5,207 nucleotides of DNA from Streptococcus sp. (GTDB lineage Bacteria; Bacillota; Bacilli; Lactobacillales; Streptococcaceae): positions 1-5,207 of the forward strand of contig NZ_JAPJPF010000064.1 in NCBI RefSeq assembly GCF_030825805.1, read 5' to 3'. The notes beneath the pieces are model-generated. The model ran no database searches. It was not told where the DNA came from and was given only the letters and a program-made list of their open reading frames with translations. The stretch's first letter is position 1. Each line of letters starts with the position of its first letter. Positions 1-5,207 of this stretch are shown piece by piece. The position numbers and the translations under genes were made by a program.

Positions 1-53
1 CTTTGACTACAACTCAAGGTCCTGGTATCAAAGTGGATGTTAACTCACTTTAA
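1..53 (+). CDS. rplA: Ribosomal protein L1, C-terminal end (partial)
   Basis: The frame beginning at base 3 reads LTTTQGPGIKVDVNSL and stops at TAA 51-53. This matches the conserved C-terminus of bacterial 50S protein L1, which forms the mobile stalk near the ribosomal E site and, in many bacteria, represses its own L11-L1 mRNA. Only the last 16 codons are present, so domains cannot be examined. An intrinsic terminator follows directly, so this is probably the last gene of its unit; rplK would be expected upstream, outside the window. The call rests on a short but characteristic tail. Confidence 0.85.
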   Translation, partial: LTTTQGPGIKVDVNSL

Positions 54-62
54 TTAGAATGT

Positions 63-87
63 AAAGCTACTTTCGGGTAGCTTTTTT
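63..87 (+). terminator. Intrinsic terminator after rplA
   Basis: AAAGCTAC (63-70) pairs perfectly with GTAGCTTT (77-84) around a 6-nt loop, and the T-run continues to 87 with further T-rich sequence after it. It begins 9 nt past the rplA stop and faces the same way. It should end the ribosomal protein transcript and separate it from pyrH. Confidence 0.85.
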
Positions 88-199
88 GTTTGTTTAGTGT
101 ATTTTTTAACAAAATAGTTATAGAAGTTTTAGCAGGAGATAAAAGTTGGAAGGATAAAAATTTTTTTGATAGATATCACTATAAAAAAAACGCTTTTTG

Positions 200-208
200 T
201 GGTAAAAT
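200..208 (+). promoter_or_regulatory. Candidate extended -10 promoter for pyrH-frr
   Basis: TGGTAAAAT at 200-208 combines a TGn extension with a -10 hexamer (TAAAAT) matching TATAAT at five of six bases. No convincing -35 hexamer lies 16-18 nt upstream, which is tolerable for an extended -10 promoter. A/T tracts at about 156-190 could act as an UP-like element. The predicted transcription start, near 215, would leave a leader of about 20 nt. This suits the genetic need for pyrH to be transcribed after the rplA terminator. No PyrR-type attenuator fits in this leader. Confidence 0.5.
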
Positions 209-235
209 AATACAGATCATAAAAGGAGTGACAAA

Positions 236-967
236 ATGGTAGAACCTAAGTATAAACGTATTTTAATTAAGTTATCAGGTGAAGCGTTAGCCGGTGAACG
301 GGGTGTCGGAATTGATATCAAGACGGTTCAAAAGATGGCCCTTGAAATCAAAGAAGTTCATGACCTTGGAATTGAAATTGCTCTCGTTATCGGTGGAGGA
401 AATCTCTGGCGTGGAGAACCTGCGGCAGAAGCAGGTATGGATCGCGTTCAAGCAGATTACACTGGAATGCTTGGAACAGTTATGAATGCCTTGGTGATGG
501 CGGATTCTCTTCAACAGGTTGGAGTAGATACGCGCGTTCAAACAGCTATTTCCATGCAACAAGTCGCTGAGCCATATATTCGTGGCCGTGCCCTTCGTCA
601 CTTAGAAAAAGAGCGCATCGTCATCTTTGGGGCAGGTATTGGTTCCCCATACTTCTCAACAGATACAACGGCTGCTCTTCGTGCAGCTGAAATTGAAGCA
701 GACGCAATCTTGATGGCTAAGAATGGTGTTGACGGCGTTTATAATGCTGATCCAAAGAAAGACAAGACAGCTGTGAAGTTTGAAGAATTAACTCACCGTG
801 ATGTCATCAATAAAGGCCTTCGTATCATGGATTCGACAGCATCGACTATCTCAATGGACAATGATATTGACTTAGTCGTTTTCAACATGAATGAGCCAGG
901 GAACATCAAACGCGTTGTCTTTGGAGAAAATATCGGTACTACCGTTTCTAATAATGTAGAAAAATAA
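236..967 (+). CDS. pyrH: UMP kinase (uridylate kinase)
   Basis: This is the bacterial cytoplasmic UMP kinase, which phosphorylates UMP to UDP with ATP in pyrimidine nucleotide synthesis. It belongs to the hexameric amino-acid-kinase fold family and is unrelated to eukaryotic UMP/CMP kinases. The 243 residues are the normal length. Visible motifs are KLSGEAL at 12-18 (phosphate-binding lysine), GGGNLWRG at 53-60, [19 protein letters not shown] at 68-86 (UMP-binding region), the [16 protein letters not shown] stretch at 132-147, and [12 protein letters not shown] at 163-174 near the nucleotide site. The ATG at 236 is preceded by AAGGAG (223-228) with 7 nt spacing. It is followed 18 nt later by frr, a very common pairing. 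The family is typically activated by GTP and inhibited by UTP; that is family knowledge, not read from this sequence. No defect is visible. Confidence 0.97.
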   Translation: MVEPKYKRILIKLSGEALAGERGVGIDIKTVQKMALEIKEVHDLGIEIALVIGGGNLWRGEPAAEAGMDRVQADYTGMLGTVMNALVMADSLQQVGVDTRVQTAISMQQVAEPYIRGRALRHLEKERIVIFGAGIGSPYFSTDTTAALRAAEIEADAILMAKNGVDGVYNADPKKDKTAVKFEELTHRDVINKGLRIMDSTASTISMDNDIDLVVFNMNEPGNIKRVVFGENIGTTVSNNVEK

Positions 968-985
968 GGAAGTTAGAGGAATAAA

Positions 986-1543
986 ATGGCAAACCCAATC
1001 GTAGAAAAAGCTAAAGAAAGAATGTCTCAGTCTCACCAAAGTTTGGGACGTGAATTTGGAAGTATCCGGGCAGGTCGTGCAAACGCAAGTCTTTTGGACC
1101 GTATCTATGTTCAATATTACGGAGTTGATACTCCATTGAATCAAATCGCATCTATCACGATTCCAGAAGCTCGTGTGATGTTGATCACACCTTTTGACAA
1201 GTCTTCATTGAAAGATATCGAGCACGCTTTGAATGCTTCTGATCTTGGTATTACTCCAGCCAACGATGGTTCGGTTATCCGCTTGGTCATCCCAGCTTTG
1301 ACAGAAGAAACACGTCGTGACTTGGCTAAAGAAGTGAAAAAAGTCGGTGAAAATGCTAAGGTAGCGATCCGTAACATCCGCCGTGATGCGATGGATGAAG
1401 CTAAGAAACAAGAAAAAGCAAAAGAAATCACTGAAGATGAATTGAAGGGTCTTGAAAAAGAAATCCAAAAAGTAACGGATGATGCTGTGAAACATATCGA
1501 TGAAATGACAGCTCACAAAGAAAAAGAATTGCTTGAAGTCTAA
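986..1543 (+). CDS. frr: Ribosome recycling factor
   Basis: RRF splits post-termination ribosomes together with EF-G so that subunits can be reused; it acts in the cytoplasm and is essential in most bacteria. The 185-residue length is typical. Diagnostic blocks are [14 protein letters not shown] at 25-38 in the first long helix, PLNQIASI at 50-57, [24 protein letters not shown] at 85-108 in the small second domain and hinge, and [11 protein letters not shown] at 125-135. A highly charged C-terminal helix (about 137-185) completes the three-helix bundle. The ATG at 986 has AGAGGA at 975-980 with 5 nt spacing. The gene follows the pyrH stop by 18 nt and has no separate promoter that I can see, so cotranscription is likely. 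UMP supply and ribosome recycling are both growth-linked; the pairing is conserved widely but the two proteins are not known to interact. Confidence 0.97.
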   Translation: MANPIVEKAKERMSQSHQSLGREFGSIRAGRANASLLDRIYVQYYGVDTPLNQIASITIPEARVMLITPFDKSSLKDIEHALNASDLGITPANDGSVIRLVIPALTEETRRDLAKEVKKVGENAKVAIRNIRRDAMDEAKKQEKAKEITEDELKGLEKEIQKVTDDAVKHIDEMTAHKEKELLEV

Positions 1544-1606
1544 TCATTTCCAGCAGTTTACAGAGGAAATGAACTCAGTTGGCACTGCTGGCTGGGTTTT
1601 ATTTCC
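1544..1606 (+). terminator. Possible terminator/attenuator between frr and cvfB
   Basis: CCAGCAGT (1550-1557) can pair with ACTGCTGG (1584-1591), followed by CTGGG and TTTTATTT at 1597-1604. The shape is terminator-like but has a bulky 26-nt loop. TCATTTCC (1544-1551) can instead pair with GGAAATGA (1565-1572), and GGAAAT (1565-1570) can also pair with ATTTCC (1601-1606). These arms compete, so the spacer could switch between structures or terminate only partly. No clear promoter lies between here and cvfB, which argues that at least some read-through feeds cvfB. Termination efficiency cannot be judged by eye. Confidence 0.45.
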
Positions 1607-1649
1607 ATTAAGGGGCTATTGATCATCATTAGCCAGAAAGAAGGAAGAA

Positions 1650-2504
1650 ATGAATACCAATCTCGCACATGATATCGTGGGCCTTGTTACGGATGAGAAT
1701 GACCGTTTTTACTTTGTCCAAAAGGATGGGCAAACCTATGCTTTGGACAAGTCTGAAGGAGAGCATGCTCTTGGAGAGTCTGTCAAGGGCTTTGCCTATA
1801 CGGATATGAAGCAACGTTTGCGCCTGACCACACTTGAAGTCACAGCTCGTCAGGACCAATTTGGTTGGGGGACAGTGACAGAAGTTCGTAAGGACCTGGG
1901 CGTTTTTGTCGATACGGGTCTACCAGACAAGGAGATTGTCGTCTCTCTTGATATTCTGCCAGAAATCAAAGATCTGTGGCCGAAAAAAGGCGATAAACTC
2001 TTTGTCCGCCTGGAAGTCGATAAAAAAGACCGGATTTGGGGTGTCTTGGCCTATCAAGAAGACTTCCAACGGATTGCTCGTCCAGCCTACAACAATATGC
2101 AGAATCAGAACTGGCCGGCTATCGTCTATCGCTTAAAACTTTCAGGGACCTTTGTTTACTTACCTGAGAACAATATGTTAGGCTTTATCCATCCAAGTGA
2201 GCGCTATGCAGAACCTCGTTTGGGACAAGTCCTAGATGCCCGGGTTATTGGTTTCCGAGAGGTGGATCGGACCTTGAATTTATCCTTGAAGCCACGCTCG
2301 TTTGAAATGCTAGAAAACGATGCACAGATGATTTTGGCATATTTAGAAAACAACGGAGGCTTTATGACCTTGAATGATAAGTCCTCCCCAGAAGAAATTA
2401 AGGCAACCTTTGGCATTTCCAAGGGGCAGTTCAAAAAAGCTCTGGGAGGCTTGATGAAAGCAGGGAAAATCACACAGGATGCCTTTGGTACAGAATTAAA
2501 ATAA
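1650..2504 (+). CDS. cvfB: CvfB-type S1-domain RNA-binding regulator
   Basis: This is a 284-residue protein of the CvfB/YitL family. In Staphylococcus aureus and related cocci these are RNA-binding proteins affecting virulence-gene expression; the target RNAs here are unknown. The layout matches family architecture: three S1-like OB-fold segments at roughly 5-62, 70-132 and 150-214, then a winged-helix segment at about 222-284. The second segment carries [20 protein letters not shown] (71-90), a typical S1 beta-barrel opening. The third contains LGFIHPSE (177-184) and ends in [10 protein letters not shown] (207-216). The C-terminal segment has [21 protein letters not shown] (254-274), a helix-turn-helix-like pattern. 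No signal peptide or membrane helix is seen, so it should be cytoplasmic. AAGGA at 1641-1645 lies 4 nt before the ATG, and GGCTA/TAGCC arms (1614-1618, 1630-1634) could fold just upstream. The stop is 10 nt from the next gene, implying cotranscription. Confidence 0.9.
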   Translation: MNTNLAHDIVGLVTDENDRFYFVQKDGQTYALDKSEGEHALGESVKGFAYTDMKQRLRLTTLEVTARQDQFGWGTVTEVRKDLGVFVDTGLPDKEIVVSLDILPEIKDLWPKKGDKLFVRLEVDKKDRIWGVLAYQEDFQRIARPAYNNMQNQNWPAIVYRLKLSGTFVYLPENNMLGFIHPSERYAEPRLGQVLDARVIGFREVDRTLNLSLKPRSFEMLENDAQMILAYLENNGGFMTLNDKSSPEEIKATFGISKGQFKKALGGLMKAGKITQDAFGTELK

Positions 2505-2514
2505 GAGGAGTCCT

Positions 2515-2730
2515 ATGCGAAAATCATTTTATACTTGGTTGATGACAGAGCGCAATCCCAAAAGCAATGCTCCCAAGGCTCTTCTGGCAGATCTGGCCTT
2601 TCATGAGACAGCCTTTCCAAAGCATACAGATGATTTTGATGAGGTTAGTCGCTTTCTGGAAGAGCATGCCAGTTTCTCCTTTAATCTAGGAGATTTTGAT
2701 GCAATTTGGGAAGAATACCTAGGTCATTAA
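2515..2730 (+). CDS. YozE/UPF0346 family small protein
   Basis: A 71-residue acidic, aromatic-rich protein with an N-terminal SFYTWLM block (4-10), an [17 protein letters not shown] stretch (33-49) and a FDAIWEEYL tail (61-69). These match the YozE SAM-like (UPF0346/DUF1250) family of Firmicutes, which folds as a small helical bundle. The molecular function is unknown to me. It has no signal peptide, transmembrane helix or cysteines, so it is presumably cytoplasmic. A strong site, GAGGAG at 2505-2510, precedes the ATG by 4 nt and overlaps nothing but the 10-nt gap after the cvfB stop. Close packing suggests translation from a shared cvfB mRNA, so a role linked to CvfB is possible but is inference only. 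Confidence 0.88.
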   Translation: MRKSFYTWLMTERNPKSNAPKALLADLAFHETAFPKHTDDFDEVSRFLEEHASFSFNLGDFDAIWEEYLGH

Positions 2731-2749
2731 GTACAAGAAAACCAAAGTG

Positions 2750-2781
2750 GGCCGGGGATGGTCAATTCTCGGTCTCTTTGT
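2750..2781 (+). terminator. Hairpin after the yozE-like gene, overlapping the phoH promoter
   Basis: GGCCGGGGA (2750-2758) can pair over nine positions with TTCTCGGTC (2766-2774), including three G-U wobbles, around a 7-nt loop, followed by TCTTTGTT. The tail is only moderately T-rich, so this is at best a weak intrinsic terminator for the cvfB-yozE mRNA. It sits on top of the -35 to -10 spacer of the phoH promoter. Confidence 0.4.
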
Positions 2782-2787
2782 TATAAT
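2759..2787 (+). promoter_or_regulatory. Extended -10 promoter of phoH
   Basis: A consensus -10 TATAAT (2782-2787) is preceded by TGT, forming an extended -10 (TGTTATAAT, 2779-2787). With a 17-nt spacer the -35 position holds TGGTCA (2759-2764), matching TTGACA at four of six bases. Transcription would start near 2794, leaving a leader of about 28 nt containing the GAGAGG site before the TTG start. This is the best promoter in the window. Confidence 0.75.
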
Positions 2788-2807
2788 AGAGAAAACTTAC
2801 AGAAATA

Positions 2808-2813
2808 GAGAGG
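2808..2813 (+). promoter_or_regulatory. Ribosome binding site selecting the phoH TTG start
   Basis: GAGAGG lies 8 nt before TTG 2822-2824. The alternative GTG at 2747 has no comparable site and lies upstream of the phoH promoter, so this site decides the start. Confidence 0.75.
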
Positions 2814-2821
2814 TTCTTTAT

Positions 2822-3820
2822 TTGAAAGAACATTCAATTGATATTCAATTAAGTCATCCAGATGATCTCTTCCATCTATTTGGATCCAATGAACGTCACT
2901 TGCGTTTGATGGAGCAGGAGTTGAATGTGGTCATCCATGCCCGAACAGAAATTGTCCAGGTCATCGGTCAAGAAGAAGATTGTGAAAAAGCCAGACAAGT
3001 TATTGAGGCTTTGCTTATCTTTGTAAATCGTGGCATGACTATCGGGACGCCGGATGTTGTAACAGCTATTCAAATGGTTCGTAATGATGAGTTGGATAAG
3101 TTCGTGGCCTTGTATGAAGAAGAAATCATCAAGGATAGCTACGGCAAGCCCATTCGGGTCAAAACGCTAGGGCAAAAGATTTATGTAGATAGTGTCAAGC
3201 ACCATGATGTGACCTTCGGGATTGGACCAGCAGGGACTGGGAAGACCTTTTTGGCAGTAACTTTGGCCGTGACCGCCCTCAAGCGTGGTCAAGTCAAGCG
3301 CATTATTTTGACTCGTCCGGCTGTGGAAGCTGGGGAGAGCCTTGGTTTCCTTCCAGGGGATCTCAAGGAAAAGGTAGACCCTTATCTACGTCCAGTCTAT
3401 GATGCCCTCTATCAAATCTTGGGCAAGGACCAGACCACTCGGATGATGGAGCGGGAGATTATTGAGATAGCTCCCTTAGCTTATATGCGGGGCCGGACCT
3501 TGGATGATGCCTTTGTCATTCTCGATGAAGCGCAAAATACAACCATCATGCAGATGAAGATGTTCTTGACCCGTCTTGGTTTTAACTCCAAGATGATTGT
3601 CAATGGAGATACCAGCCAGATTGACCTCCCTCGAAATGTCAAATCCGGTTTGATTGATGCTCAGGAGAAATTAAAAAATATTTCTCAAATTGACTTTGTG
3701 CATTTCTCTGCCAAGGATGTCGTTCGCCATCCGGTAGTTGCCGAAATTATCCGGGCCTACGAGCCCATTCCGAATCCAGTCCTCAAAGAAAAACTGGATG
3801 TGGAAGAAGAAGCAGAATAA
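2822..3820 (+). CDS. phoH: PhoH family P-loop ATPase
   Basis: A 332-residue PhoH/YbeZ-type cytoplasmic ATPase. The family is linked to RNA metabolism and ribosome/RNA quality control, often in partnership with the YbeY endoribonuclease, but the precise substrate is unsettled. An N-terminal nucleic-acid-binding-like segment (about 5-75) contains GSNERHLRLME (21-31). The ATPase domain has Walker A GPAGTGKT (135-142), TRPAVEAGESLGFLPG (164-179), Walker B VILDEAQN (232-239), the sensor-like GDTSQIDLPR (262-271) and VRHPVV (301-306). The C-terminal tail is short and acidic. I start at TTG 2822 because MKEHSIDIQL is where family similarity begins, GAGAGG is well placed, and a promoter lies just upstream. 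A longer reading from GTG 2747 adds 25 residues that overlap the promoter and do not resemble the family. ybeY does not follow; the next gene is the convergent ald. Confidence 0.95.
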   Translation: MKEHSIDIQLSHPDDLFHLFGSNERHLRLMEQELNVVIHARTEIVQVIGQEEDCEKARQVIEALLIFVNRGMTIGTPDVVTAIQMVRNDELDKFVALYEEEIIKDSYGKPIRVKTLGQKIYVDSVKHHDVTFGIGPAGTGKTFLAVTLAVTALKRGQVKRIILTRPAVEAGESLGFLPGDLKEKVDPYLRPVYDALYQILGKDQTTRMMEREIIEIAPLAYMRGRTLDDAFVILDEAQNTTIMQMKMFLTRLGFNSKMIVNGDTSQIDLPRNVKSGLIDAQEKLKNISQIDFVHFSAKDVVRHPVVAEIIRAYEPIPNPVLKEKLDVEEEAE

Positions 3821-3876
3821 AAAAGGGAGTGGGAAAGAACTCAGACTAATTAAAAAGAGTTCGTTTTCCCACCCCC
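3819..3876 (-). terminator. Strong minus-strand terminator hairpin beside phoH
   Basis: Read on the minus strand, a long stem (GTGGGAAA 3829-3836 with TTTCCCAC 3865-3872, GAACTC 3837-3842 with GAGTTC 3857-3862, and GGG 3825-3827 with CCC 3874-3876) ends in six Ts, the complement of 3819-3824. That is a good intrinsic terminator for transcripts coming from ald. On the plus strand the stem is followed by a C/G-rich stretch, so it should not terminate phoH efficiently. The loop is 14 nt, with a GT bulge at 3863-3864 and one A-C mismatch. Confidence 0.65.
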
Positions 3877-3940
3877 GCACAGTTGATTAGGTCGTCTTTG
3901 GAGCTTTAAAAGCGAACAAAGATGCCAATCAACCACTGCG
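3825..3940. repeat. Composite nested inverted-repeat element (probable dispersed streptococcal repeat)
   Basis: Two adjacent foldback modules fill most of the phoH-ald gap. Module one is the 3825-3876 hairpin. Module two nests several stems: CGCA (3876-3879) with TGCG (3937-3940), GTTGATT (3882-3888) with AATCAAC (3927-3933), GG with CC inside, TCTTTG (3895-3900) with CAAAGA (3917-3922), and GCT with AGC at the tip. The pairing is far more than chance would give. From memory, similar noncoding elements, with a purine/pyrimidine stem joined to a GCACAGTTGA...CAACCACTGCG arm, recur between genes in oral streptococci. I could not confirm copy number here. There is no ORF of note inside, so it could be a MITE-like or REP-like element. 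Confidence 0.6.
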
Positions 3941-3967
3941 TCATGTAGTTATTACTATCATACAACG

Positions 3968-3996
3968 AAGGCTGGACACTTTTTGCCCAGCCTTTT
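3968..3996 (+). terminator. Terminator between convergent phoH and ald
   Basis: AAGGCTGG (3968-3975) pairs perfectly with CCAGCCTT (3987-3994) around an 11-nt loop, with a plus-strand T-run at 3993-3996. It suits transcripts from phoH best. It lies 12 nt past the ald stop codon and could also help end ald mRNA, although the minus-strand tail (TTCGTTGTA) is poorer in T. Confidence 0.75.
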
Positions 3997-4008
3997 AAAT
4001 ATTAGAAA

Positions 4009-5121
4009 TTAAACCAATTCATCAATTGGTGTGAAGTTGCGTTCTAGACCTTCTGCAACTGGTTGGCTTGTGATATGGCCTTGGTAAGTAGTAACACCTT
4101 GGCGCAAGCCTTCGTCGAGGGCGATGGCCTTATGGAAGCCATTGTCAGCTAAAGCTTCTACATAAGGAAGGGTTACATTGGTAAGGGCGATGGTAGAAGT
4201 ACGAGCGACAGCACCTGGAATATTGGCAACGGCATAGTGGAGCACGCCGTGTTTTTCGTAAACAGGCTCCGTATGTGTTGTCACACGGTCTGCTGTTTCA
4301 ATAACCCCACCTTGGTCCACAGCTACGTCCACGATGACAGAACCGGGACGCATTTGTTTGACCATATCGTCTGTCACTAATTTAGGAGCTTTAGCTCCAG
4401 GGATCAAGACAGCTCCGATGACAACATCGGCATCACGGACACTGGCTTCAATGTTAAATGGATTGGACATAAGGGTTTGGATTTGATGACCAAAGACATC
4501 TTCCAGAACAGCCAAACGTTTAGCGCTGATATCTAAGATGGTCACTTGGGCACCGAGTCCAAGGGCGATACGAGCTGCGTGGGTTCCAACGACTCCACCA
4601 CCGATGATGGTAACTTTCCCTTTAGGAACACCAGGTACCCCACCTAGGAGGACGCCAGATCCACCTTCTTGTTTAGTGAGGAAGTGAGCCCCGATTTGCA
4701 CCGCCATTCGTCCAGCAACCTCACTCATTGGCACCAAGAGAGGCAATTGTCCTTCAAGGTCTCGTACAGTCTCGTAAGCTACCCCAGTTGTCTTGGCAGT
4801 CACCATGGCATCAGCTAATTCAGGAGCAGCAGCCATGTGCAAGTAGGTGAAGAGCAAGAGGTCTTCACGAAGGAAGTCGTATTCTTCAGCGAGGGGTTCT
4901 TTGACCTTGACCACCAATTCAGCTGCCCAAGCTTCTGCAGCAGTTGCAACGATAGTCGCTCCTTGTTTGGCGTAATCTTCATCGCCAAAGCCAGAACCAA
5001 GTCCAGCATTTGTTTCTACCAAAACTTGATGGCCTTTCTTCACCAAGCTTTGTACACCTGCAGGTGTCAAGCCAACACGATTTTCATTGTTTTTAATTTC
5101 TTTTGGGATACCGATTAACAT
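4009..5121 (-). CDS. ald: Alanine dehydrogenase
   Basis: Catalyses the reversible NAD-dependent oxidative deamination of L-alanine to pyruvate and ammonium in the cytoplasm. It can let cells use alanine or, in reverse, assimilate ammonium. The 370 residues are full length. Family features are the N-terminus [20 protein letters not shown] (1-20) with substrate-binding R15, VKVKEP with K74, YLHMAA with H95, the Rossmann motif [10 protein letters not shown] (174-183) with D197 ending the next strand, VDVAVDQGG (264-272) with catalytic D269, and [16 protein letters not shown] (295-310). All expected catalytic residues are present. The N-terminal region is related to transhydrogenase PntAA, but the length and motifs favour Ald. 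The ATG at 5121 has AAGGAG (plus-strand 5130-5135) 8 nt upstream. The frame stays open upstream to the window edge but has no start codon there. The gene converges on phoH and is not part of that operon. Confidence 0.96.
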   Translation of the reverse strand: MLIGIPKEIKNNENRVGLTPAGVQSLVKKGHQVLVETNAGLGSGFGDEDYAKQGATIVATAAEAWAAELVVKVKEPLAEEYDFLREDLLLFTYLHMAAAPELADAMVTAKTTGVAYETVRDLEGQLPLLVPMSEVAGRMAVQIGAHFLTKQEGGSGVLLGGVPGVPKGKVTIIGGGVVGTHAARIALGLGAQVTILDISAKRLAVLEDVFGHQIQTLMSNPFNIEASVRDADVVIGAVLIPGAKAPKLVTDDMVKQMRPGSVIVDVAVDQGGVIETADRVTTHTEPVYEKHGVLHYAVANIPGAVARTSTIALTNVTLPYVEALADNGFHKAIALDEGLRQGVTTYQGHITSQPVAEGLERNFTPIDELV

Positions 5122-5149
5122 GATTATTTCTCCTTGATTAGATATGGGT

Positions 5150-5201
5150 GTGAAAAGGCCATTGGTGTGAGATTGCTCTCTTGACTCAATGACCTTTTCA
5201 C
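5150..5201 (-). promoter_or_regulatory. Long interrupted inverted repeat in the ald leader
   Basis: GTGAAAAGG (5150-5158) pairs with CCTTTTCAC (5193-5201), then after one mismatch CATTG (5160-5164) pairs with CAATG (5187-5191). Within the 22-nt loop GAGA (5169-5172) can pair with TCTC (5177-5180). The heptamer GGTGTGA also occurs as a direct repeat at 5147-5153 and 5164-5170. No T-run follows in the ald direction, so it is not an ordinary terminator for that strand. A leader RNA hairpin, an operator, or a terminator of an unseen gene to the right are all possible. I see no good ald promoter within the window, so it probably lies beyond the edge. Confidence 0.45.
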
Positions 5202-5207
5202 TCCTTA

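Noticed and set aside
166..208. TTGATA (166-171) as the -35 of the pyrH promoter
   Set aside because: The gap to the TAAAAT -10 is about 31 nt, far too long, and no good -10 exists at 16-18 nt from it.
215..235. PyrR-type pyrimidine attenuator before pyrH
   Set aside because: The leader predicted from the extended -10 is only about 20 nt and has no anti-terminator or terminator pair; the terminator at 63-87 belongs to rplA.
287..601. 104-codon minus-strand open frame inside pyrH
   Set aside because: It is antisense to a highly conserved enzyme with no ribosome binding site or motif, so it is a shadow frame.
2747..2821. N-terminal extension of PhoH from GTG 2747
   Set aside because: It overlaps a consensus promoter, lacks a ribosome binding site, and its residues do not resemble the family N-terminus.
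4837..5118. 93-codon plus-strand open frame antisense to ald
   Set aside because: It lies wholly within a well-supported ald gene, and its product is cysteine/phenylalanine-rich without recognisable motifs. It is best explained as a shadow of ald codon usage.
5147..5170. GlnR operator in the ald leader
   Set aside because: TGTGA occurs, but the second half-site (TNACA at the required 7-nt spacing) is absent on both strands.
5181..5207. Plus-strand promoter beginning at TTGACT (5181-5186)
   Set aside because: The matching -10 would fall at the window edge and the visible bases are not A/T-rich enough to support it.

Overview
The window looks like chromosomal core sequence from a Streptococcus. 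The UMP kinase, CvfB and PhoH proteins read like those of the mitis/sanguinis-type oral streptococci. The DNA is low in G+C, Shine-Dalgarno sites are purine-rich, and the gene order (end of rplA, pyrH, frr, a CvfB-type S1 protein, a YozE-type small protein, phoH) is one I associate with that genus. The species assignment is inference; no database was searched.

Layout. Bases 1-53 are the last codons of rplA (ribosomal protein L1), followed by a compact intrinsic terminator at 63-87. An A/T-rich spacer with a candidate extended -10 promoter leads to pyrH (236-967, UMP kinase) and frr (986-1543, ribosome recycling factor), 18 nt apart. A 106-nt gap with overlapping, partly exclusive RNA stems separates frr from cvfB (1650-2504, S1-domain RNA-binding regulator). 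A small yozE-like gene (2515-2730) follows after 10 nt. A short hairpin then overlaps a strong extended -10 promoter for phoH (2822-3820), whose best start is a TTG rather than an upstream GTG. The 188-nt gap 3821-4008 holds a roughly 116-nt nested inverted-repeat element and terminator hairpins facing both ways. On the minus strand, ald (4009-5121, alanine dehydrogenase) converges on phoH. Its leader (5122-5207) holds a long interrupted inverted repeat.

Functionally, the plus-strand genes share a theme of nucleotide supply and RNA/ribosome metabolism: UMP phosphorylation, ribosome recycling, an RNA-binding regulator, and an RNA-linked P-loop ATPase. The convergent ald is a separate catabolic enzyme interconverting alanine and pyruvate. 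All genes appear intact, with key motifs in place. I see no mobile element, CRISPR array, tRNA, rRNA or defence-type module, and no previously undescribed multi-gene system. The parts most worth a second look are noncoding: the structured repeat between phoH and ald, the frr-cvfB spacer, the overlapping terminator and promoter before phoH, and the ald leader.
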